Shown here: positions 47,501 to 57,010 of the stretch, in pieces
How positions within the stretch are numbered: position 1 is the first letter of the stretch
Layout of the letters: the number at the start of each line of letters is the position of its first letter
Assembly (NCBI RefSeq): GCF_900240975.1
Contig: NZ_LT968775.1
Coordinates: 930,001-994,000, forward strand
Direction of reading: 5' to 3'
Origin: Mycobacterium sp. 4858
Lineage (GTDB): Bacteria; Actinomycetota; Actinomycetes; Mycobacteriales; Mycobacteriaceae
Length of the DNA stretch: 64,000 nucleotides
Translations under genes and position numbers: made by a program
Notes under the pieces: model-generated
Databases searched by the model: none
What the model was told of the DNA's origin: nothing
The model's input: the letters and a program-made list of their open reading frames with translations, nothing else

Positions 47501-50500
47501 CGGGCGCGGGATTCGTCGAGTTGGCGGTGCGCGCCGGCGACGAAGTGGGCTGCGGCGTCATCGAGGAGCTGAATCTGGCCGCGCCCCTGGTGTTGCCCGG
47601 TTCGGGGTCGGTCGCGGTGCAGGTGGTGGTCGGCGGTGCCGACGAAGCGGGGGCCCGTGCCGTGTCGGTCTTTTCGCGCGCCGACGCGGGTTCGGCTTGG
47701 TCGTTGCACGCCGAGGGCGTGCTCCGCGCCGGGTCGGTGCAGCCGGGCGCGGACCTCTCGGTGTGGCCCCCGGTGGGCGCCACCCCGGTGGACGTCGGCG
47801 ACGGCTATGAGCGCCTGGCCGAGCGCGGGTATGGCTACGGGCCGGCGTTCCGCGGCCTGACCTCGATGTGGCGCCGCGGCGACGAGGTTTTCGCCGAAGT
47901 GACCCTGCCCGCGGACAGCGGCGTCTCGGCGGCGGGCTTCGGCGTCCACCCCGTGATGCTCGACGCGGCACTGCATGCGGTGATCCTGACCGCCGACGGC
48001 GACGAGCTCCCCGAAGGTTCGATGCTGGTGCCGTTCTCGTGGCAACGGGTGTCGCTGCACGCGGCGGGCGCGGCGGCGGTGCGGGCGCGGATCGTGCCGG
48101 TCAGCGATTCCGCGGTTTCGATCGAACTCGCGGACGGGCTAGGTCTCCCTGTGCTCTCCGTGGGCTCGATGGTCGCCCGGCCGGTGACCGACCAGCAGCT
48201 GCTGGCCGCGGTCTCGAGTTCCGGCCCGGAGCGGCTCTTCGAGGTCATCTGGTCGGCCCAGCGGTCGACATCGGTGCAGCCCGTATCGGTATCTGCGTGG
48301 GGTGCAACGGAATCCGGCGAATCCGAGGCGCAACCGTCGGCGGTGGTGTTCGAGTCCGCGCCGGTGGCCGACGATGTCGTCGCCGATGTCTACGCGGCCA
48401 CCCGCGCGGTGCTGCCGGTGCTGCAGTCCTGGCTGGCCCGGGATGGGGCCGGCACCCTGGTGGTGGCGACCCGCGGCGCCATGGCGTTGCCCGGAGAGGA
48501 CGTCTCCGACCTCGCGGGCGCGGCGGTATGGGGCCTGGTGCGTTCGGCGCAGACCGAACACCCCGGTCGGATCGTGCTCGTCGACACCGATGGCCCGTTG
48601 GACGAGGAGTCCGTCGCCACGGCCTTGTCGGCCGGTGAGCCGCAGGTGGTGCTGCGCGGCTCGACGGTGTACACCGCCCGGGTGCACGGCAGTCGCGCCG
48701 TCGGCGGTCTGCTGGTCCCCCCGGCCGACGGGCCGTGGCGTTTGGGCATGAGCAGCTCTGGCACCTTCGAGAACCTGCGGTTGGAACGCATCCCGGACGC
48801 CGACGCCCCGCTGGGCACCGGGCAGGTCCGGGTCGCGCAGTCGGCCCTGGCCGCCAACTTCCGCGACGTGATGATCGCGCTGGGGCTGTACCCGGATCCC
48901 GACGCTGTCATGGGTATCGAGGCTTCCGGCACGGTCATCGAAACAGGTCCTGAAACAACACGTTTCGCGATCGGTGACCGCGTGATGGGCCTGTTCCCCG
49001 ACGGCACCGGAACTGTCGCCAGGACCGACCAGCGCCTGCTCGCCAAGGTGCCGACCGGGTGGTCGCACACGGCGGCCGCCACGGCGACGGTGGTGTTCGC
49101 CACCGCCTTCTACGCGCTGGTGGACTTGGCCGCCGCCAAGCGGGGCCAGCGGGTGCTGGTGCACGCCGCCGCCGGTGGCGTCGGCATGGCCGCAGTGCAG
49201 CTGGCCCGCCACCTGGGGTTGGAAGTGTTCGCGACCGCCAGCCGAGGCAAGTGGAACACGTTGCGCGGCATGGGGTTCGACGACGACCACATCGCGGATT
49301 CCCGCAGCCTGGATTTCGAGGAGAAGTTCCGGGCGGTCACCGGTGGGCGCGGCGTGGACGTGGTGCTGGATTCGCTGTCCGGCGACTTCGTGGATGCGTC
49401 CCTGCGACTCGTCGCCCCCGGCGGTGTGTTCCTGGAGATGGGCAAGACCGACATGCGGGAGCCGGAGGCGGTCGCCCGGGAACACCCCGGCGTGCGCTAC
49501 CGCGCCTTCGACCTCTTCGAGGCCGGGCCGGACCGCATCGCTCAGATCCTCGACGAGCTGGTCGCCCTGTTCGGCGACGACGTGCTACGGCCGTTGCCGG
49601 TGACCAGGTTTGACGTACGGCGTGCGCCGGCGGCGTTGCGGTATCTGAGCCAGGCCCGCCACGTGGGCAAGGTCGTGATGACCATGCCCGACGCCTGGGC
49701 GGCCGGCACCGTGTTGATCACCGGTGCCACGGGGATGGCGGGTTCGGCGTTGGCCCGCCACGTGGTGACGCGCCACGACGCGCGCAACCTGGTGTTGGTG
49801 AGCCGGCGCGGCCTGGACGCGCCGGGCGCCGCGGAACTGGTGACGGAGCTCAGCGCCGCCGGAGCCCAGGTGCAGGTGGTGGCCTGTGACGCCGCCGACC
49901 GGGAGGCACTGGCCAAGGTGATCACCGATATCCCGGTGCAGCGGCCGCTGTCGGGCGTGATCCACGCAGCCGGCGTGCTCGACGACGCGGTGATTTCCTC
50001 GCTCACCCCGGAGCGAGTGGCGGCGGTGCTGCGGGCCAAGGTCGATGCGGCGTGGAACCTGCACGAGCTGACCCGCGATCTGGATGTGTCGGCGTTCGTC
50101 TTGTTTTCGTCGATGGCGGGCTTGGCGGGCGCCTCGGGTCAGGCCAACTACGCGGCGGCCAACTCGTTCCTGGACGGGCTTGCGGTGCACCGGCGCACGC
50201 TGGGGCTGCCGGCGATGTCGCTGGCCTGGGGTCTGTGGGATCAGGCCAGTGGCATGACCGGCGCGCTCGGCGCCGCCGATCGCGCCCGGTTCGGCCGCGA
50301 CGGGATCGTCGCGATGTCCTCGGACGAAGCGCTGGAACTGCTGGACACAGCGCTCATCGTCGACGAGCCGTTCCTATTGCCCGCCCACATCGACCGTGCG
50401 GCACTGCGGGTCAAGTTCGACGGCGGGACGTTGCCGCCGATGTTCGTCGATCTGATCAACGCGCCGACCCGGCGCCAGGTCGACGATTCGCTGGCCGCGG

Positions 50501-51027
50501 CGAAGTCGAAATCGGCCCTGCTGCAGCGGCTGGAGGGGCTGCCCGAGGACGAGCAGCACGCGGTGCTACTGGACCTGGTGCGGTCCAACATCGCCACCGT
50601 GCTGGGCAACTCCAGCCCCGAGTCCATCGATCCGGACCGGGCGTTCCAGGAGTTGGGCTTCGACTCGCTGACTGCGGTCGAGATGCGCAACCGGCTGAAA
50701 TCCGCCACCGGCCTGGCGTTGTCGCCCACGCTGATCTTCGACTACCCGAACTCCGCCGCGCTGGCCGGTTACATGCACCGCGAACTCGTCGGCGCAGCCG
50801 AGCAGCAGAGTCCGGTGGCCGCGCCCGGGGAAGCCGAGATACAGCGGGCGGTGGGCTCGATTCCGGTCAAGCGCCTGCGGCAGGCCGGGGTGCTGGAGCT
50901 GTTGCTGGCGTTGGCGAACGAAGACGGCAACGCGCAGCCGGTCGCCGCGGTGACCTCGGAGAAGGACATCGCGGACATGGATCTCGAGGATCTGGTCAAC
51001 GCGGCGCTGATGGACGACGACGAATAG
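38548..51027 (+). CDS. pks12: Mycoketide synthase Pks12, two complete type I modules
   Basis: This 4,159-residue polyketide synthase builds the mycoketide chain of mannosyl-beta-1-phosphomycoketide. An N-terminal coiled-coil docking helix (about 1-33) is followed by two KS-AT-DH-ER-KR-ACP modules. Module 1 has KS Cys203, AT Ser647 with GHSQG and YASH (747-750), and DH His955. Its ER NADPH loop is near 1502, the KR loop near 1692, Tyr1834, and ACP Ser2004. Module 2 has KS Cys2232, AT Ser2674 with GHSIG and HAFH (2773-2776), and DH His2976. Its ER loop is near 3536, the KR loop near 3725, Tyr3868, and ACP Ser4040. The AT motifs predict methylmalonyl- then malonyl-CoA. A C-terminal docking segment ([19 protein letters not shown]) fits the intermolecular iterative model. 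There is no thioesterase. ATG 38548 is preferred over GTG 38545. Confidence 0.97.
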   Translation: MVDQLQHATEALRKALVQVERLKRTNRALLERSSEPIAIVGMSCRFPGGVETPEDLWRMVADGRDVITDFPSDRGWDLASLYDPDPDARHKTYAKTGGFVDGVADFDPAFFGIAPSEALAMDPQHRMLLELSWEALERGGIDPSGLRGSATGVFAGLIVQGYGMLAEEIEGYRLTGMTSSVASGRVSYVLGLEGPAVSVDTACSSSLVALHMAVQSLRSGECDLALAGGATVNATPTVFVEFSRHRGLAPDGRSKAYAGAADGVGWSEGGAMLVVERLSDARRLGHPVLALVRGSAVNQDGASNGLTAPNGPSQQRVVRAALANAGLSAADVDVVEGHGTGTTLGDPIEAQALLATYGQDRSQPLWLGSIKSNMGHTQAAAGVAGVIKMVQGMRHEMLPATLHVDVPSPHVDWSAGSVSLLTEAQPWPAGHRVQRAGVSSFGISGTNAHVIIEAAPAPEPREDHPTPVAVPWAVSAKSLSALRSQAARLAAHVRGRGDLDVADVAWTLAGRATFEHRAVVIGGDRDRLLAGLDELAGDELTGSVVQGSAGPAGKTVFVFPGQGSQWLGMGVELLDTAPVFAQQINACEEAFAEFVDWSLIDVLRGAPGAPGMDRVDVVQPVLFAVMVSLAELWKSVGVNPDAVIGHSQGEIAAAYVAGALSLRDAARVVTLRSKLLRSLAHSGGMLSIACSTERARELLAPYGNRVSIAAVNGRSAVVVSGEVAALDELAGFCADLELRSRRIDVDYASHSVEVEAIRDELIEALAGIEPSSSRVAFFSTVTGNRLDTAGLDAAYWYRNIRQTVQFDQAVRAACEHGYRTFVESSPHPALIAGIEDTCNDCASGDAAAIVVPTLGRDDGGLERFLASAAAAFVAGVSVNWRGLLAGASFVELPTYAFDRRRFWLSGEGVGADAAGLGLGASEHALLSAVVELPASGGVLLAGRLSASLQGWLADHAVSGAAVFPGAGFVELAIRAGDQVGCSVVDELTLQAPLMLPAASSVAVQVVVGPAEESGRRPVSVFSRGDAGSGWVCHAEGVLSSRSIEPSADLSVWPPAGAVAVDVADGYDRLAAHGYGYGPAFRGLTATWIRGDEVFAEVRLPDAAGGVGGFGVHPALLDAAMHAVIMAQQAAGRPVDVMLPFSWQDVSLHAAGATAVRARIAPVNPAAGGGATAISIELADGLGLPVLSVGAMVARPVTERQLRAAVSSSGPERLFEVAWSPATASATGPAPSYEILESLAEEQDPVSATYERTHRALTAVQAWLTERDSGVLIVATRGAVGLPGEDIGDLPGAAVWGLVRSAQTEHPGRMVLVDSDVPLDDRAAASALAAGEPQVLLRDGQVHTARVRPSRAADDLLVPPAEGPWRLGIGSAGTFENLRLEPVPNADAPLEPGQVRVALRAIAANFRDIMITLGMFTHDALLGGEGAGVVTEVGPGVTEFAVGDSVYGFFPDGSGTLVPGDVRLLQPMPADWSYAEAAAISAVFTTAYMAFVHLADVKPGQRVLVHAAAGGVGMAAVQLGRHLGLEIFATASKGKWDTLRAMGFDEDHISDSRSLEFEEKFRAVTGGRGMDVVLDSLAGDFVDASLRLVAPGGVFLEMGKTDIRDPGVIAQEYPGVRYRAFDLFEPGRPRMHQWMIELAGLFDAGVLSPLPVTTFDIRRARAALRYLSQARHIGKVVMTVPDAPAAGTVLITGGTGMAGSTLARHLVRHHGVQNLVLLSRSGPDAPGSAELIAELEEAGARVRAVACDAADRQALASLIGEIPAAHPLTGVVHAAGVLDDAVVTSLTPERVDAVLRAKVDAAWNLHELTRDLDLSMFVMFSSMAGLVGSSGQANYAAANSFLDGLAAHRRTHGLPAISLGWGLWDQASAMTGGLDAADLARLGRDGILALSSGEAMELFDTALIVDEPFLAPARIDLTALRAHAAAVPPMFADLVNAPARRQVDDSLAAAKSKSALAHRLHGLPEPEQHAVLLDLVRSHIATVLGNTTPDAIDPDKAFQDLGFDSLTAVEMRNRLKTATGLALSPTLIFDYPTPNGLASYIRGELAGMPQEITPTPVVRAVGDDPIVIVGMACRYPGGVNSPDDLWQMLVERRDVLSGFPTDRGWDLAGIYNPDPDVPGTCYTRTGGFVDGVADFDPAFFGIAPSEALAMDPQQRMFLELSWEALERAGIEPGALRGSATGMFAGVYTQGYGMGAAPAAEGFRLTGQSSSVASGRVSYVLGLEGPAVSVDTACSSSLVALHMAAQSLRSGECDLALAGGVTVNATPDIFVEFSRMRGLSADGRCKAYAGAADGTGFSEGGGMLVVERLSDARRLGHPVLAVVRGSAINQDGASNGLTAPNGPSQQRVVRAALASAGLSAAEIDVVEGHGTGTTLGDPIEAQALLATYGQDRSEPLLLGSIKSNMGHTQAAAGVAGVIKMVLAMRHGLLPATLHVDEPSPHVDWSVGSVELLTEPQPWPANRARRAGVSSFGISGTNAHVIIEAAPVESTPVVEHRTLPVVPWAVSAKSLPALSSQAGRLAEHLRRRSDLDVGDVAWSLAGRSNFEHRAVVVGADRDELLAGLDELATGEVGSVVQGTATPGGKTVFVFPGQGAQILGMGMGLHAAYPVFAEAFNTVVGELDRHLLRPLREVIWGHDENLLNTTEFAQPALFAVEVALFRLLESWGVHPDIVLGHSIGELSAAHVAGVLSLQNAAVLVAARGRFMQALPEGGAMIAVQATEEELRPLLAYEQAVGIAAVNGPTSVVISGAEDKVAAIASRLRTDGRRVHQLAVSHAFHSPLMEPMLDEFGTVAAGLAIGKPVIPIVSNVTGQLAADDYASPAYWKRHIREAVRFADSVRLVHSAGGNRFLEVGPASGLTASIEETLPDASVFTISALRKDRPEPVTLTRAVAEGFVAGMDVDWRGVVGTANFVELPTYAFERRRFWLSGDGAAVDAAGLGLAPGEHPLLGAVVELPASGGVVLTGRLSPGTQGWLADHAVGGVVLFPGAGFVELAVRAGDEVGCGVIEELNLAAPLVLPGSGSVAVQVVVGGADEAGARAVSVFSRADAGSAWSLHAEGVLRAGSVQPGADLSVWPPVGATPVDVGDGYERLAERGYGYGPAFRGLTSMWRRGDEVFAEVTLPADSGVSAAGFGVHPVMLDAALHAVILTADGDELPEGSMLVPFSWQRVSLHAAGAAAVRARIVPVSDSAVSIELADGLGLPVLSVGSMVARPVTDQQLLAAVSSSGPERLFEVIWSAQRSTSVQPVSVSAWGATESGESEAQPSAVVFESAPVADDVVADVYAATRAVLPVLQSWLARDGAGTLVVATRGAMALPGEDVSDLAGAAVWGLVRSAQTEHPGRIVLVDTDGPLDEESVATALSAGEPQVVLRGSTVYTARVHGSRAVGGLLVPPADGPWRLGMSSSGTFENLRLERIPDADAPLGTGQVRVAQSALAANFRDVMIALGLYPDPDAVMGIEASGTVIETGPETTRFAIGDRVMGLFPDGTGTVARTDQRLLAKVPTGWSHTAAATATVVFATAFYALVDLAAAKRGQRVLVHAAAGGVGMAAVQLARHLGLEVFATASRGKWNTLRGMGFDDDHIADSRSLDFEEKFRAVTGGRGVDVVLDSLSGDFVDASLRLVAPGGVFLEMGKTDMREPEAVAREHPGVRYRAFDLFEAGPDRIAQILDELVALFGDDVLRPLPVTRFDVRRAPAALRYLSQARHVGKVVMTMPDAWAAGTVLITGATGMAGSALARHVVTRHDARNLVLVSRRGLDAPGAAELVTELSAAGAQVQVVACDAADREALAKVITDIPVQRPLSGVIHAAGVLDDAVISSLTPERVAAVLRAKVDAAWNLHELTRDLDVSAFVLFSSMAGLAGASGQANYAAANSFLDGLAVHRRTLGLPAMSLAWGLWDQASGMTGALGAADRARFGRDGIVAMSSDEALELLDTALIVDEPFLLPAHIDRAALRVKFDGGTLPPMFVDLINAPTRRQVDDSLAAAKSKSALLQRLEGLPEDEQHAVLLDLVRSNIATVLGNSSPESIDPDRAFQELGFDSLTAVEMRNRLKSATGLALSPTLIFDYPNSAALAGYMHRELVGAAEQQSPVAAPGEAEIQRAVGSIPVKRLRQAGVLELLLALANEDGNAQPVAAVTSEKDIADMDLEDLVNAALMDDDE
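38640..50780 (+). repeat. Two ~6.1-kb directly repeated PKS modules
   Basis: Equivalent active-site codons of modules 1 and 2 are separated by nearly constant distances (KS Cys 6,087 bases; ER loop 6,102 bases). DNA identity is very high in places. For example, a run of over 50 bases covering [18 protein letters not shown] is identical near 39465 and 45550. This indicates duplication with continuing gene conversion. The AT domains are the clearly diverged part. Confidence 0.85.
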
Positions 51028-51046
51028 TCATGAAAGTCGACAATCA

Positions 51047-53638
51047 GTGAGAATCGCCGTCACCGGGGCCGGCGGCGTGCTCGGCCGGGGCCTGACGTCC
51101 CGCTTGCTCAGCCAGGGCCACGACGTCATCGGGATCTCGCGGCACCGACCCGAAAGCTGGCCGAGTGCAGCCGAATTCGTCGCGGGCGACATCCGGGATA
51201 GCAGTGCGGTCAGCCGCGCGGTCGCCGGTGCCGAGGTCGTCGCGCACTGCGCGTGGGCGAACAGCCCGGGCGCCGAGGCGCGGATCAGCGAGCAGGTGAA
51301 CATCGGGGGCACGGCCAACGTGCTGGCGGCGATGGCTGAGTCCGGCGCCAGACGGATCGTCTTCGCGTCGTCGTCGCAGGTTTACGGCGGCGGAGATGCG
51401 CCGAAGACCGAGCACGACGCGAGGACGCCGGTCACCGCGGACGGACACTACAAGGCCCGGGCCGAGCAGCTGCTCGAGGACTCGGACCTGGAATGGGTCG
51501 CGATCCGCTCCGCGTTGATTCTCGGCCGAAGCGTCGACAACTGGGTGTGTCGGTTGCTGGCGCTGCCCGTCTTTCCCGACGGGTCGGCCGACCGCCTCAT
51601 GCAGGTCGTCCACCTCGACGACGCCCTTCGGCTATTCGACCGGGCGCTGGTGGACACCGAAATCGGCAGCGGCGCCGTCAATCTCGCCGCCTCCGGCGAG
51701 CTGACCTTCCGGCGTTTCGCCGCGGCGCTCGGGCGCCCGGTCGTGCGGTTGGGCTTCGGACCCGCCGAGCTGCAACTGGTGCGCGGCGCCGCTTTCATGG
51801 ATACCGCGCGGTTGCGCGAGCAGTGGGGATTCCGGCCCGCGTGGAATTCCGGTGAATGTGTCGAAGACTTCGCGCTCGCGGTGCGCGGCCGGGTCACCGT
51901 GGGTAAGCGGGTGGTGTCGCTGCCCTGGCGGATGGCCACCATCGGTGACCTTCCCTCGGTCGACGCGACTTCCGAGGACGGGGTGAAACCCGAATGGGCC
52001 GGCCCGGCGGGAGATAACGGGGAATTCGACACCCCGATCGACCCGCGCTTTCCGACCTTTCTGGCCACCAATCTGTCGGAGGCGCTGCCCGGCCCGTTCT
52101 CGCCGGCGTCGGCCTCGGTGACCGTGCGGGGGCTGCGTGCCGGCGGCGTGGCCATCGCCGAGCGGCTGCGGCCCGGCGGCATCATCCAGCGCGAAATCGC
52201 CATGCGGACCGTCGCCGTGTTCGCGCACCGGCTCTACGGGGCCATCACCTCCGCGCACTACATGGCCGAAACCGTACCCTTCGCCAAGCCGGCGACGATC
52301 GTCAGCAACAGCGGATTCTTCGGCCCCAGCATGGCGTCGTTGCCGATCTTCGGTGACCAGCGCCCGCGCTCCGAAACCGGCCGCATCCGCAAGCAACTGA
52401 GGACCGTTCGCAACATCGGTGTGTTCGGTGTCAACCTCATCGGCCTGTCCGCCGGCTCGTCCAGGGACACCGACGAGTTCGTCGCCGATGTCGATCGCCT
52501 GGAGCGCCTGGGTGACGACGTCGCCGGGCTGGACGATCGCCGGCTGCTCAGCCTGATCACGTTGGCGCGCGACGATGTGGTGCACGGCTGGGTGCTGGCG
52601 TCGGCGTCGTTCATGCTGTGCGCCGCGTTCAACGTCCTGCTGCGCGGTTTATGTGGGCGAGACACCGCCGCGCCGGCGGGGCCGGAATTGGTCAGTGCGC
52701 GGTCGGTCGAGGCAATGCAGCGGTTGGTCCTTGCCGCGCAACGCGATCCGAAAGTGACAGCGCTACTGGCCGAACCGGGGGATCGGCTGGGCAAGCTGGC
52801 GGTCGAGGCGCCGGAGTTCCACGCCGCCGTGCTGGCCGAGCTGACGCTGATCGGGCATCGCGGCCCGGCCGAACTCGAGATGCGGTCGATCAGCTACGCC
52901 GACGATCCCGAGTTGCTCGTCCGGATGGTGACCAAAGCGATGAGCGCCCCTTCGACGCCCCAGCCGCGGCGCCCCCGGATTCCGTTGCACGCCAAGCCGA
53001 TCGCGCAGCTCGCGGCACGACAGTTGCGCGACCGAGAAGTCCGTCGCGACAAAGTGGTGCGGGCCAACTGGGTGCTCCGCAACCTGATGCGTGAGTACGG
53101 GCGCCGACTGGTCGAGGCCGGAACCCTCGATACCGCCGATGACGTGTTCTACCTGCTCGTCGACGAGCTCGATGCGCTGCCGGCCGACGTCGGGGCGCTG
53201 GTGGCCCGGCGCCGCGCTGAACAGCGGAGGCTGGTCGCCGTGGTCCCGCCGACGGTGTTCAGCGGGAGCTGGCAACCAACCGAGACCACGTCGGCGGCCC
53301 TCGCCAGCGGGGAGACCCTGCGCGGGGTCGGTGTGTGCGGGGGCAAGGTGCGCGGCCGGGTGCGGATCGTGCGTCCCGAGACCATCGACGACCTGCAGCC
53401 CGGCGAGATCCTCGTCGCGGAGGTCACCGACGTCGGATACACCGCGGCATTCTGCTACGCCGCGGCCGTGGTGACCGAGCTCGGCGGCCCGATGTCACAC
53501 GCCGCCGTGGTGGCCCGCGAGTTCGGCTTCCCTTGTGTGGTGGACGTGCAGGGAGCCACGAAGTCGTTGCCGCCCGGGGCGCTGATCGAGGTCGACGGGG
53601 CGACAGGCGAAATACAAGTGCTTGAGGTGACCACTTAG
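51047..53638 (+). CDS. Epimerase-PEP-utilising swivel-domain fusion (Rv2047c-like)
   Basis: This 863-residue protein starts at GTG 51047, 19 bases after pks12. The N-terminal extended-SDR/epimerase domain (about 1-280) begins IAVTGAGGVLGRGLTSRLL and carries FASSSQVYGG and HYKARAEQLL. Residues 330-730 are mostly helical with no family I recognise. The C-terminal ~110 residues form the PEP-utilising mobile domain, with phosphohistidine loop TELGGPMSHAAVVARE. An ATP-grasp partner domain is not evident. The same gene follows pks12 in M. tuberculosis, so a link to mycoketide phospholipid metabolism is possible but unproven. Confidence 0.85.
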   Translation: MRIAVTGAGGVLGRGLTSRLLSQGHDVIGISRHRPESWPSAAEFVAGDIRDSSAVSRAVAGAEVVAHCAWANSPGAEARISEQVNIGGTANVLAAMAESGARRIVFASSSQVYGGGDAPKTEHDARTPVTADGHYKARAEQLLEDSDLEWVAIRSALILGRSVDNWVCRLLALPVFPDGSADRLMQVVHLDDALRLFDRALVDTEIGSGAVNLAASGELTFRRFAAALGRPVVRLGFGPAELQLVRGAAFMDTARLREQWGFRPAWNSGECVEDFALAVRGRVTVGKRVVSLPWRMATIGDLPSVDATSEDGVKPEWAGPAGDNGEFDTPIDPRFPTFLATNLSEALPGPFSPASASVTVRGLRAGGVAIAERLRPGGIIQREIAMRTVAVFAHRLYGAITSAHYMAETVPFAKPATIVSNSGFFGPSMASLPIFGDQRPRSETGRIRKQLRTVRNIGVFGVNLIGLSAGSSRDTDEFVADVDRLERLGDDVAGLDDRRLLSLITLARDDVVHGWVLASASFMLCAAFNVLLRGLCGRDTAAPAGPELVSARSVEAMQRLVLAAQRDPKVTALLAEPGDRLGKLAVEAPEFHAAVLAELTLIGHRGPAELEMRSISYADDPELLVRMVTKAMSAPSTPQPRRPRIPLHAKPIAQLAARQLRDREVRRDKVVRANWVLRNLMREYGRRLVEAGTLDTADDVFYLLVDELDALPADVGALVARRRAEQRRLVAVVPPTVFSGSWQPTETTSAALASGETLRGVGVCGGKVRGRVRIVRPETIDDLQPGEILVAEVTDVGYTAAFCYAAAVVTELGGPMSHAAVVAREFGFPCVVDVQGATKSLPPGALIEVDGATGEIQVLEVTT

Positions 53639-53676
53639 GAGGCCGGGTCTCCTTGGCGTACCGGCAATGGTCTACG

Positions 53677-54975
53677 TCAGGCTGGGGTGAGCCGGATCGG
53701 CAAGCAGATGGGTCCGCGCAGCGAGCTGTGGGTCGACCACTGCGTCGCGCCCTCGGGAGTGATTCGGGCGACGCGGGTGGCGAGTTGGCGCAGTACTGCA
53801 TGGGCTTCCATGCGGGCCAGCGGTGCTCCCAGGCACATGTGTGCGCCATAGCCGAAGGCGACGTGCGTTCGCGGGTCGCGGTCGGCGCGGTACTCGTCGG
53901 GGTCGTCGAACGCGGTGGGGTCACGGTTGGCCGCGCCGAAGGACAGCAGCACGCGTGATCCGGTGGGGATGGTGACGTTGCCGATTCGGTAGTCGGCCCG
54001 GGTGTAGCGGTAGAGGTTCTGGATGGGCGTCGTGATGCGTAGCTGCTCTTCGACGGCCAGGGGGATCAGGTCGGGGCTGGAGCGGATCAGGTCGTATTGG
54101 TCGGGATGGCGCGCTAGCGTGTCGAACATTCCGCCCAGGAGGTTGGTCGTGGTCTCATTGCCGGCGATCAGCAGATGGATGGCGATGATCAGAAGCTGAC
54201 GGTCGGTGAGGCTGCCGTCGGTGTTGTGCTCGAGAAGGCGTCCGAGCACGGTGTTGGACCCCTTGAGTCGGCCCGCAGCGAATTGGCGTGTGAAATAACG
54301 CTGTAACGCCAGCATTGCCGACATCGACTTGGCCGCGTCGACGACACCGGAGAGCCTGGGCTTCAGCTCCATGACTCCCACGGCGCATTCCGACCAACGA
54401 CGGAAGTCGGCGACGTCGGTGTCGGGTACTCCGAGGATTTGGGCGATCAAGCGTATAGGCATGGGTATGGTCAAGCGCTGTACGACGTCGCAGCCGGGGT
54501 CTTTCATCACGTCGGTGATGAGGTCGGTGGCCAGCTTCTCGGTCATCTCCTGCCAGGACCTCATGGCCCCCGTGCTGAATCCCGGCTGGACTTGCTTGCG
54601 AAGCCGGGTGTGTTCTTCACCGTCGGTGAGGACCGCCAATGGCGCGGACATGCGCAGGCGCGTGACCCCTTGGGTGCTGGTGACCTGGTCGGTGTCGCGC
54701 AAGGCGGCCCGCACGTCGTCAAGGCGGCTGATGATGAAGGTGGCGCGCCTGGGGTTGTAATGCACGCGGCCGCTTCGGTGCAGGGCGCGGTACGCATCGA
54801 ACGGGTCCGCGGCGGTGGCAGGGTTCTGTGGGTCGTAGTCGGTGTTGATCGCGCCGGTCCACCCGTCGTATCCGCGTCGGCGGGTCCGGATAGCGGCGGC
54901 TACATTCAGCCGCACGGCGCTACCGACTGGTCGGAGCGTTTCGGCTGCCTTGTGGGCGGTCCGGATGATCGACAC
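53677..54975 (-). CDS. Cytochrome P450 (first of two)
   Basis: This 432-residue soluble bacterial P450 starts at GTG 54975. The I-helix oxygen-activation motif is LLIAGNETTTNLLGG, ExxR is in VEEQLRI, and the heme loop is FGYGAHMCLGAPLARME with proximal Cys381. A 45-residue N-terminal extension precedes the core and is not membrane-like. Substrate is unknown. It is the last gene of a minus-strand group (SDR, small membrane protein, P450) facing a TetR gene, typical of inducible terpenoid or steroid oxidation cassettes; that is inference. No ferredoxin gene is adjacent. Confidence 0.92.
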   Translation of the reverse strand: MSIIRTAHKAAETLRPVGSAVRLNVAAAIRTRRRGYDGWTGAINTDYDPQNPATAADPFDAYRALHRSGRVHYNPRRATFIISRLDDVRAALRDTDQVTSTQGVTRLRMSAPLAVLTDGEEHTRLRKQVQPGFSTGAMRSWQEMTEKLATDLITDVMKDPGCDVVQRLTIPMPIRLIAQILGVPDTDVADFRRWSECAVGVMELKPRLSGVVDAAKSMSAMLALQRYFTRQFAAGRLKGSNTVLGRLLEHNTDGSLTDRQLLIIAIHLLIAGNETTTNLLGGMFDTLARHPDQYDLIRSSPDLIPLAVEEQLRITTPIQNLYRYTRADYRIGNVTIPTGSRVLLSFGAANRDPTAFDDPDEYRADRDPRTHVAFGYGAHMCLGAPLARMEAHAVLRQLATRVARITPEGATQWSTHSSLRGPICLPIRLTPA

Positions 54976-54983
54976 CGTCGGCC

Positions 54984-55304
54984 CTAACCGGATCGCTCAA
55001 CTGGGTGACCGTCGCCGCGTCGCGTGCGGAGTTGGGTGCGAAGGATGTTGATCGTCAGGTAGGTGAGGTAGCAAGTGGACAAGACGGCCGTTGGTCGACG
55101 CGTGTGCGTGCGCAGCAGGACGACTCCGAGCGCCGTTTCGATCGCGCCGTTGACGTAGGTGAACGTGCGAGCGTGATTGGGGAAGCCGAGGCGATTGATG
55201 GGATCGAAGATCCGCGGAACGAGGAAGTGCGCCACGCCGATAGAGCTGCTTAGTAAGCCGAGCGCTTGGCGCGTGTGTGCGCTGCGGTTGTCGATGTCCG
55301 CCAT
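54984..55304 (-). CDS. Small membrane protein, possibly DoxX-like
   Basis: This 106-residue protein has three or four hydrophobic helices (LGLLSSSIGVAHFLVP, YVNGAIETALGVVLL and VLSTCYLTYLTINILR). Motifs such as GVAHFLVPRIFDPINRLGFP recall DoxX-like/DUF4267 proteins, but I cannot place it firmly. The start at ATG 55304 and the eight-base gap to the P450 start indicate co-transcription with it and with the upstream SDR gene. Confidence 0.65.
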   Translation of the reverse strand: MADIDNRSAHTRQALGLLSSSIGVAHFLVPRIFDPINRLGFPNHARTFTYVNGAIETALGVVLLRTHTRRPTAVLSTCYLTYLTINILRTQLRTRRGDGHPVERSG

Positions 55305-55336
55305 GGCGATGTCGTCCTCTTTCGGTCACCGCGGGG

Positions 55337-56179
55337 CTATGTGTTGCGACCTAGCGGGATCATGTTCTTGAGCGTGAATGCCGCCAGAACGCCACCGTCG
55401 CAGGCGATGTCGGCACCGGTGAGGTAGCCGGCCTTGGTCGAAGCGCAGAAAGCCAAAACTTCGGCGACTTCCTCGGGCTTCCCAAAGCGCTTCAACGCGG
55501 CCAGTTTCACCATCGCTTCCGATCCGGCTCGCTCCTCCAACCTGCCCATCTCGGTGTTGATGCTGCCCGGGGACACCGAGACGATACGGGCGCCGCGGCT
55601 GCCGAACCGGGCCGCCTGAGATGCGCTGTACCACGTCACAAAGTTCTTGCTGATGGAGTACGCCAAGCCGGGGCGGACCCTGGTCGGCACGATGTTGCAG
55701 GCCGAGGTCGCCTTGGTCATGAAGCGGTCCTCGTTGTGCAGAGCGTCCTTGAAGTGACGCTTGGGGATGAGCAACCGGGGGAACATGTGCGCGGCCATGG
55801 ACGCGACGTTGACGATCGCGAAGCCCTCACGCGCCACTGGGAGGAACCCCTCGTTGACATGGGCCGTGCCGAGCGCGTTGATCCGCAGAATGTGTTCGGC
55901 GTCGCCCATGCTCGGGCTCACACCCGCGGTGTGGATCACCGAGGTCACCGACCCCAACGATGTGGAGGTGGCGATCAGCTCGGCGACGGATGAGCGGTCG
56001 GTCACGTCGCAGTGGACCGTCACGCAGCCGATGCCGAGGCCTTGCAATTCGGCTGACGCCGCCTGCAGACCGCTCGCGCTGACATCGCTGATGACGACCA
56101 GCCGGTCCCGCCCGACGATCTTCGCCGCTGCCAGTCCGATGCCCCCCGCGCCTCCGGTGATCACGCACAGCTCACGCAT
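55337..56179 (-). CDS. Short-chain dehydrogenase/reductase
   Basis: This 280-residue NAD(P)-dependent oxidoreductase shows the cofactor loop VITGGAGGIGLAAAKIV and HCDVTDRSSV. Catalytic Tyr/Lys lie in LAYSISKNFVTWYS, and the C-terminus has GYLTGADIACDGG. ATG 56179 is chosen because aaggg lies nine bases upstream. The longer frame from a TTG at 56254 would start inside the operator palindrome. It heads the SDR-membrane protein-P450 operon and is divergent from a TetR gene. Hydroxysteroid or terpene alcohol oxidation is plausible but unproven. Confidence 0.88.
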   Translation of the reverse strand: MRELCVITGGAGGIGLAAAKIVGRDRLVVISDVSASGLQAASAELQGLGIGCVTVHCDVTDRSSVAELIATSTSLGSVTSVIHTAGVSPSMGDAEHILRINALGTAHVNEGFLPVAREGFAIVNVASMAAHMFPRLLIPKRHFKDALHNEDRFMTKATSACNIVPTRVRPGLAYSISKNFVTWYSASQAARFGSRGARIVSVSPGSINTEMGRLEERAGSEAMVKLAALKRFGKPEEVAEVLAFCASTKAGYLTGADIACDGGVLAAFTLKNMIPLGRNT

Positions 56180-56253
56180 GTAGTCGCCCTTACAACCCAA
56201 AGCCAGACTCGGTTCGCGACCCTGTTCGACCGGGTCGGCGATGGCTAGCGTCA

Positions 56254-56279
56254 ATTACGAGAAATTTTCTCTCGTTAAT
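56254..56279. promoter_or_regulatory. AT-rich palindrome, probable TetR operator
   Basis: Arms ATTACGAGA (56254-56262) and TCTCGTTAAT (56270-56279) form an imperfect inverted repeat around a short AT-rich centre, in otherwise GC-rich DNA. It lies between the divergent SDR operon and the TetR gene, 60-75 bases from each start, where a TetR dimer would control both. Binding is inferred. Confidence 0.6.
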
Positions 56280-56341
56280 CGTGGCACATCCTGGCGCCGT
56301 TGCCTAGGCGCGGCCTCGAGCCATTGCTCTAGGTTCTGTGT

Positions 56342-56938
56342 GTGAGCCAATCCCGGCGGGGACGACCGCGGAGCACAGCCGTGCATGAGGCAATCCTGGA
56401 TGCCACCCGGTCGCTCCTCGTCGAAGCCGGCTACCGCGGAGTCTCGATGGACAAGGTCGCCGTGATCGCCGGCGTGGCTACCCAAACGGTGTATCGACGG
56501 TGGCCGTCGAAAGCCCCCCTGGTCGCTGAGGCGGTCATGCAGGCCTACGACCAAACCGACTTCACGCTTCCGGATACGGGAGACACGGTCGAGGACTTGA
56601 GAACCTGGATGCGCGCGTACGCCGAAATCGGTTCGGCCGCTGAGAACGTCGCACTCATCCGTTCTCTCGCTGCCGCCGCTGCCGAAGACCTGACCGACCG
56701 CGACGCCCTATACCGCCAACTCACCAGCCGTTTCCACGACGCAGTGTCAGACCGGTTACGCGTCGGAATCTCGATGGGCCAGATTCGCGGGGATGCCGAC
56801 GTCGAAGCCGCCGCCGACGCGTTGATCGGCGCCACGCTCTACCGCATGCTCAGCGTTACGACCTCTGCGGAAGAAACCACCGAACGCTACTACGGACTGA
56901 TAGATACCCTGATGTGCGGCATCGCGACGCGGACGTGA
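56342..56938 (+). CDS. TetR-family regulator controlling the divergent SDR/P450 operon
   Basis: This 198-residue regulator starts at GTG 56342. The N-terminal helix-turn-helix is typical: AILDATRSLLVEAGYRGVSM, then VAVIAGVATQTVYRRWPSK. The C-terminal ligand domain (about 60-198) has EDLRTWMRAYAEI and ADALIGATLYRMLSV, like TetR_C_16/AcrR-like proteins. It is divergent from the SDR operon and its gene lies beside the palindrome at 56254-56279. It is therefore probably an autorepressor and local repressor. Confidence 0.88.
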   Translation: MSQSRRGRPRSTAVHEAILDATRSLLVEAGYRGVSMDKVAVIAGVATQTVYRRWPSKAPLVAEAVMQAYDQTDFTLPDTGDTVEDLRTWMRAYAEIGSAAENVALIRSLAAAAAEDLTDRDALYRQLTSRFHDAVSDRLRVGISMGQIRGDADVEAAADALIGATLYRMLSVTTSAEETTERYYGLIDTLMCGIATRT

Positions 56939-57010
56939 GCCGGGCGAGTTGCGATATGTCACGGGGCTGGAGTTCAAAGTCGACGCCGAGGTGACCATCA
57001 ACAAAACCGC

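Noticed and set aside
51030..51050. A six-codon frame (MKVDNQ) after the pks12 stop
   Set aside because: Too short and overlapping the next start; no sign of a leader-peptide mechanism.
56180..56254. N-terminal extension of the SDR to a TTG at 56254
   Set aside because: The extension lacks homology-like features, begins in the operator palindrome, and ATG 56179 has a good ribosome site.
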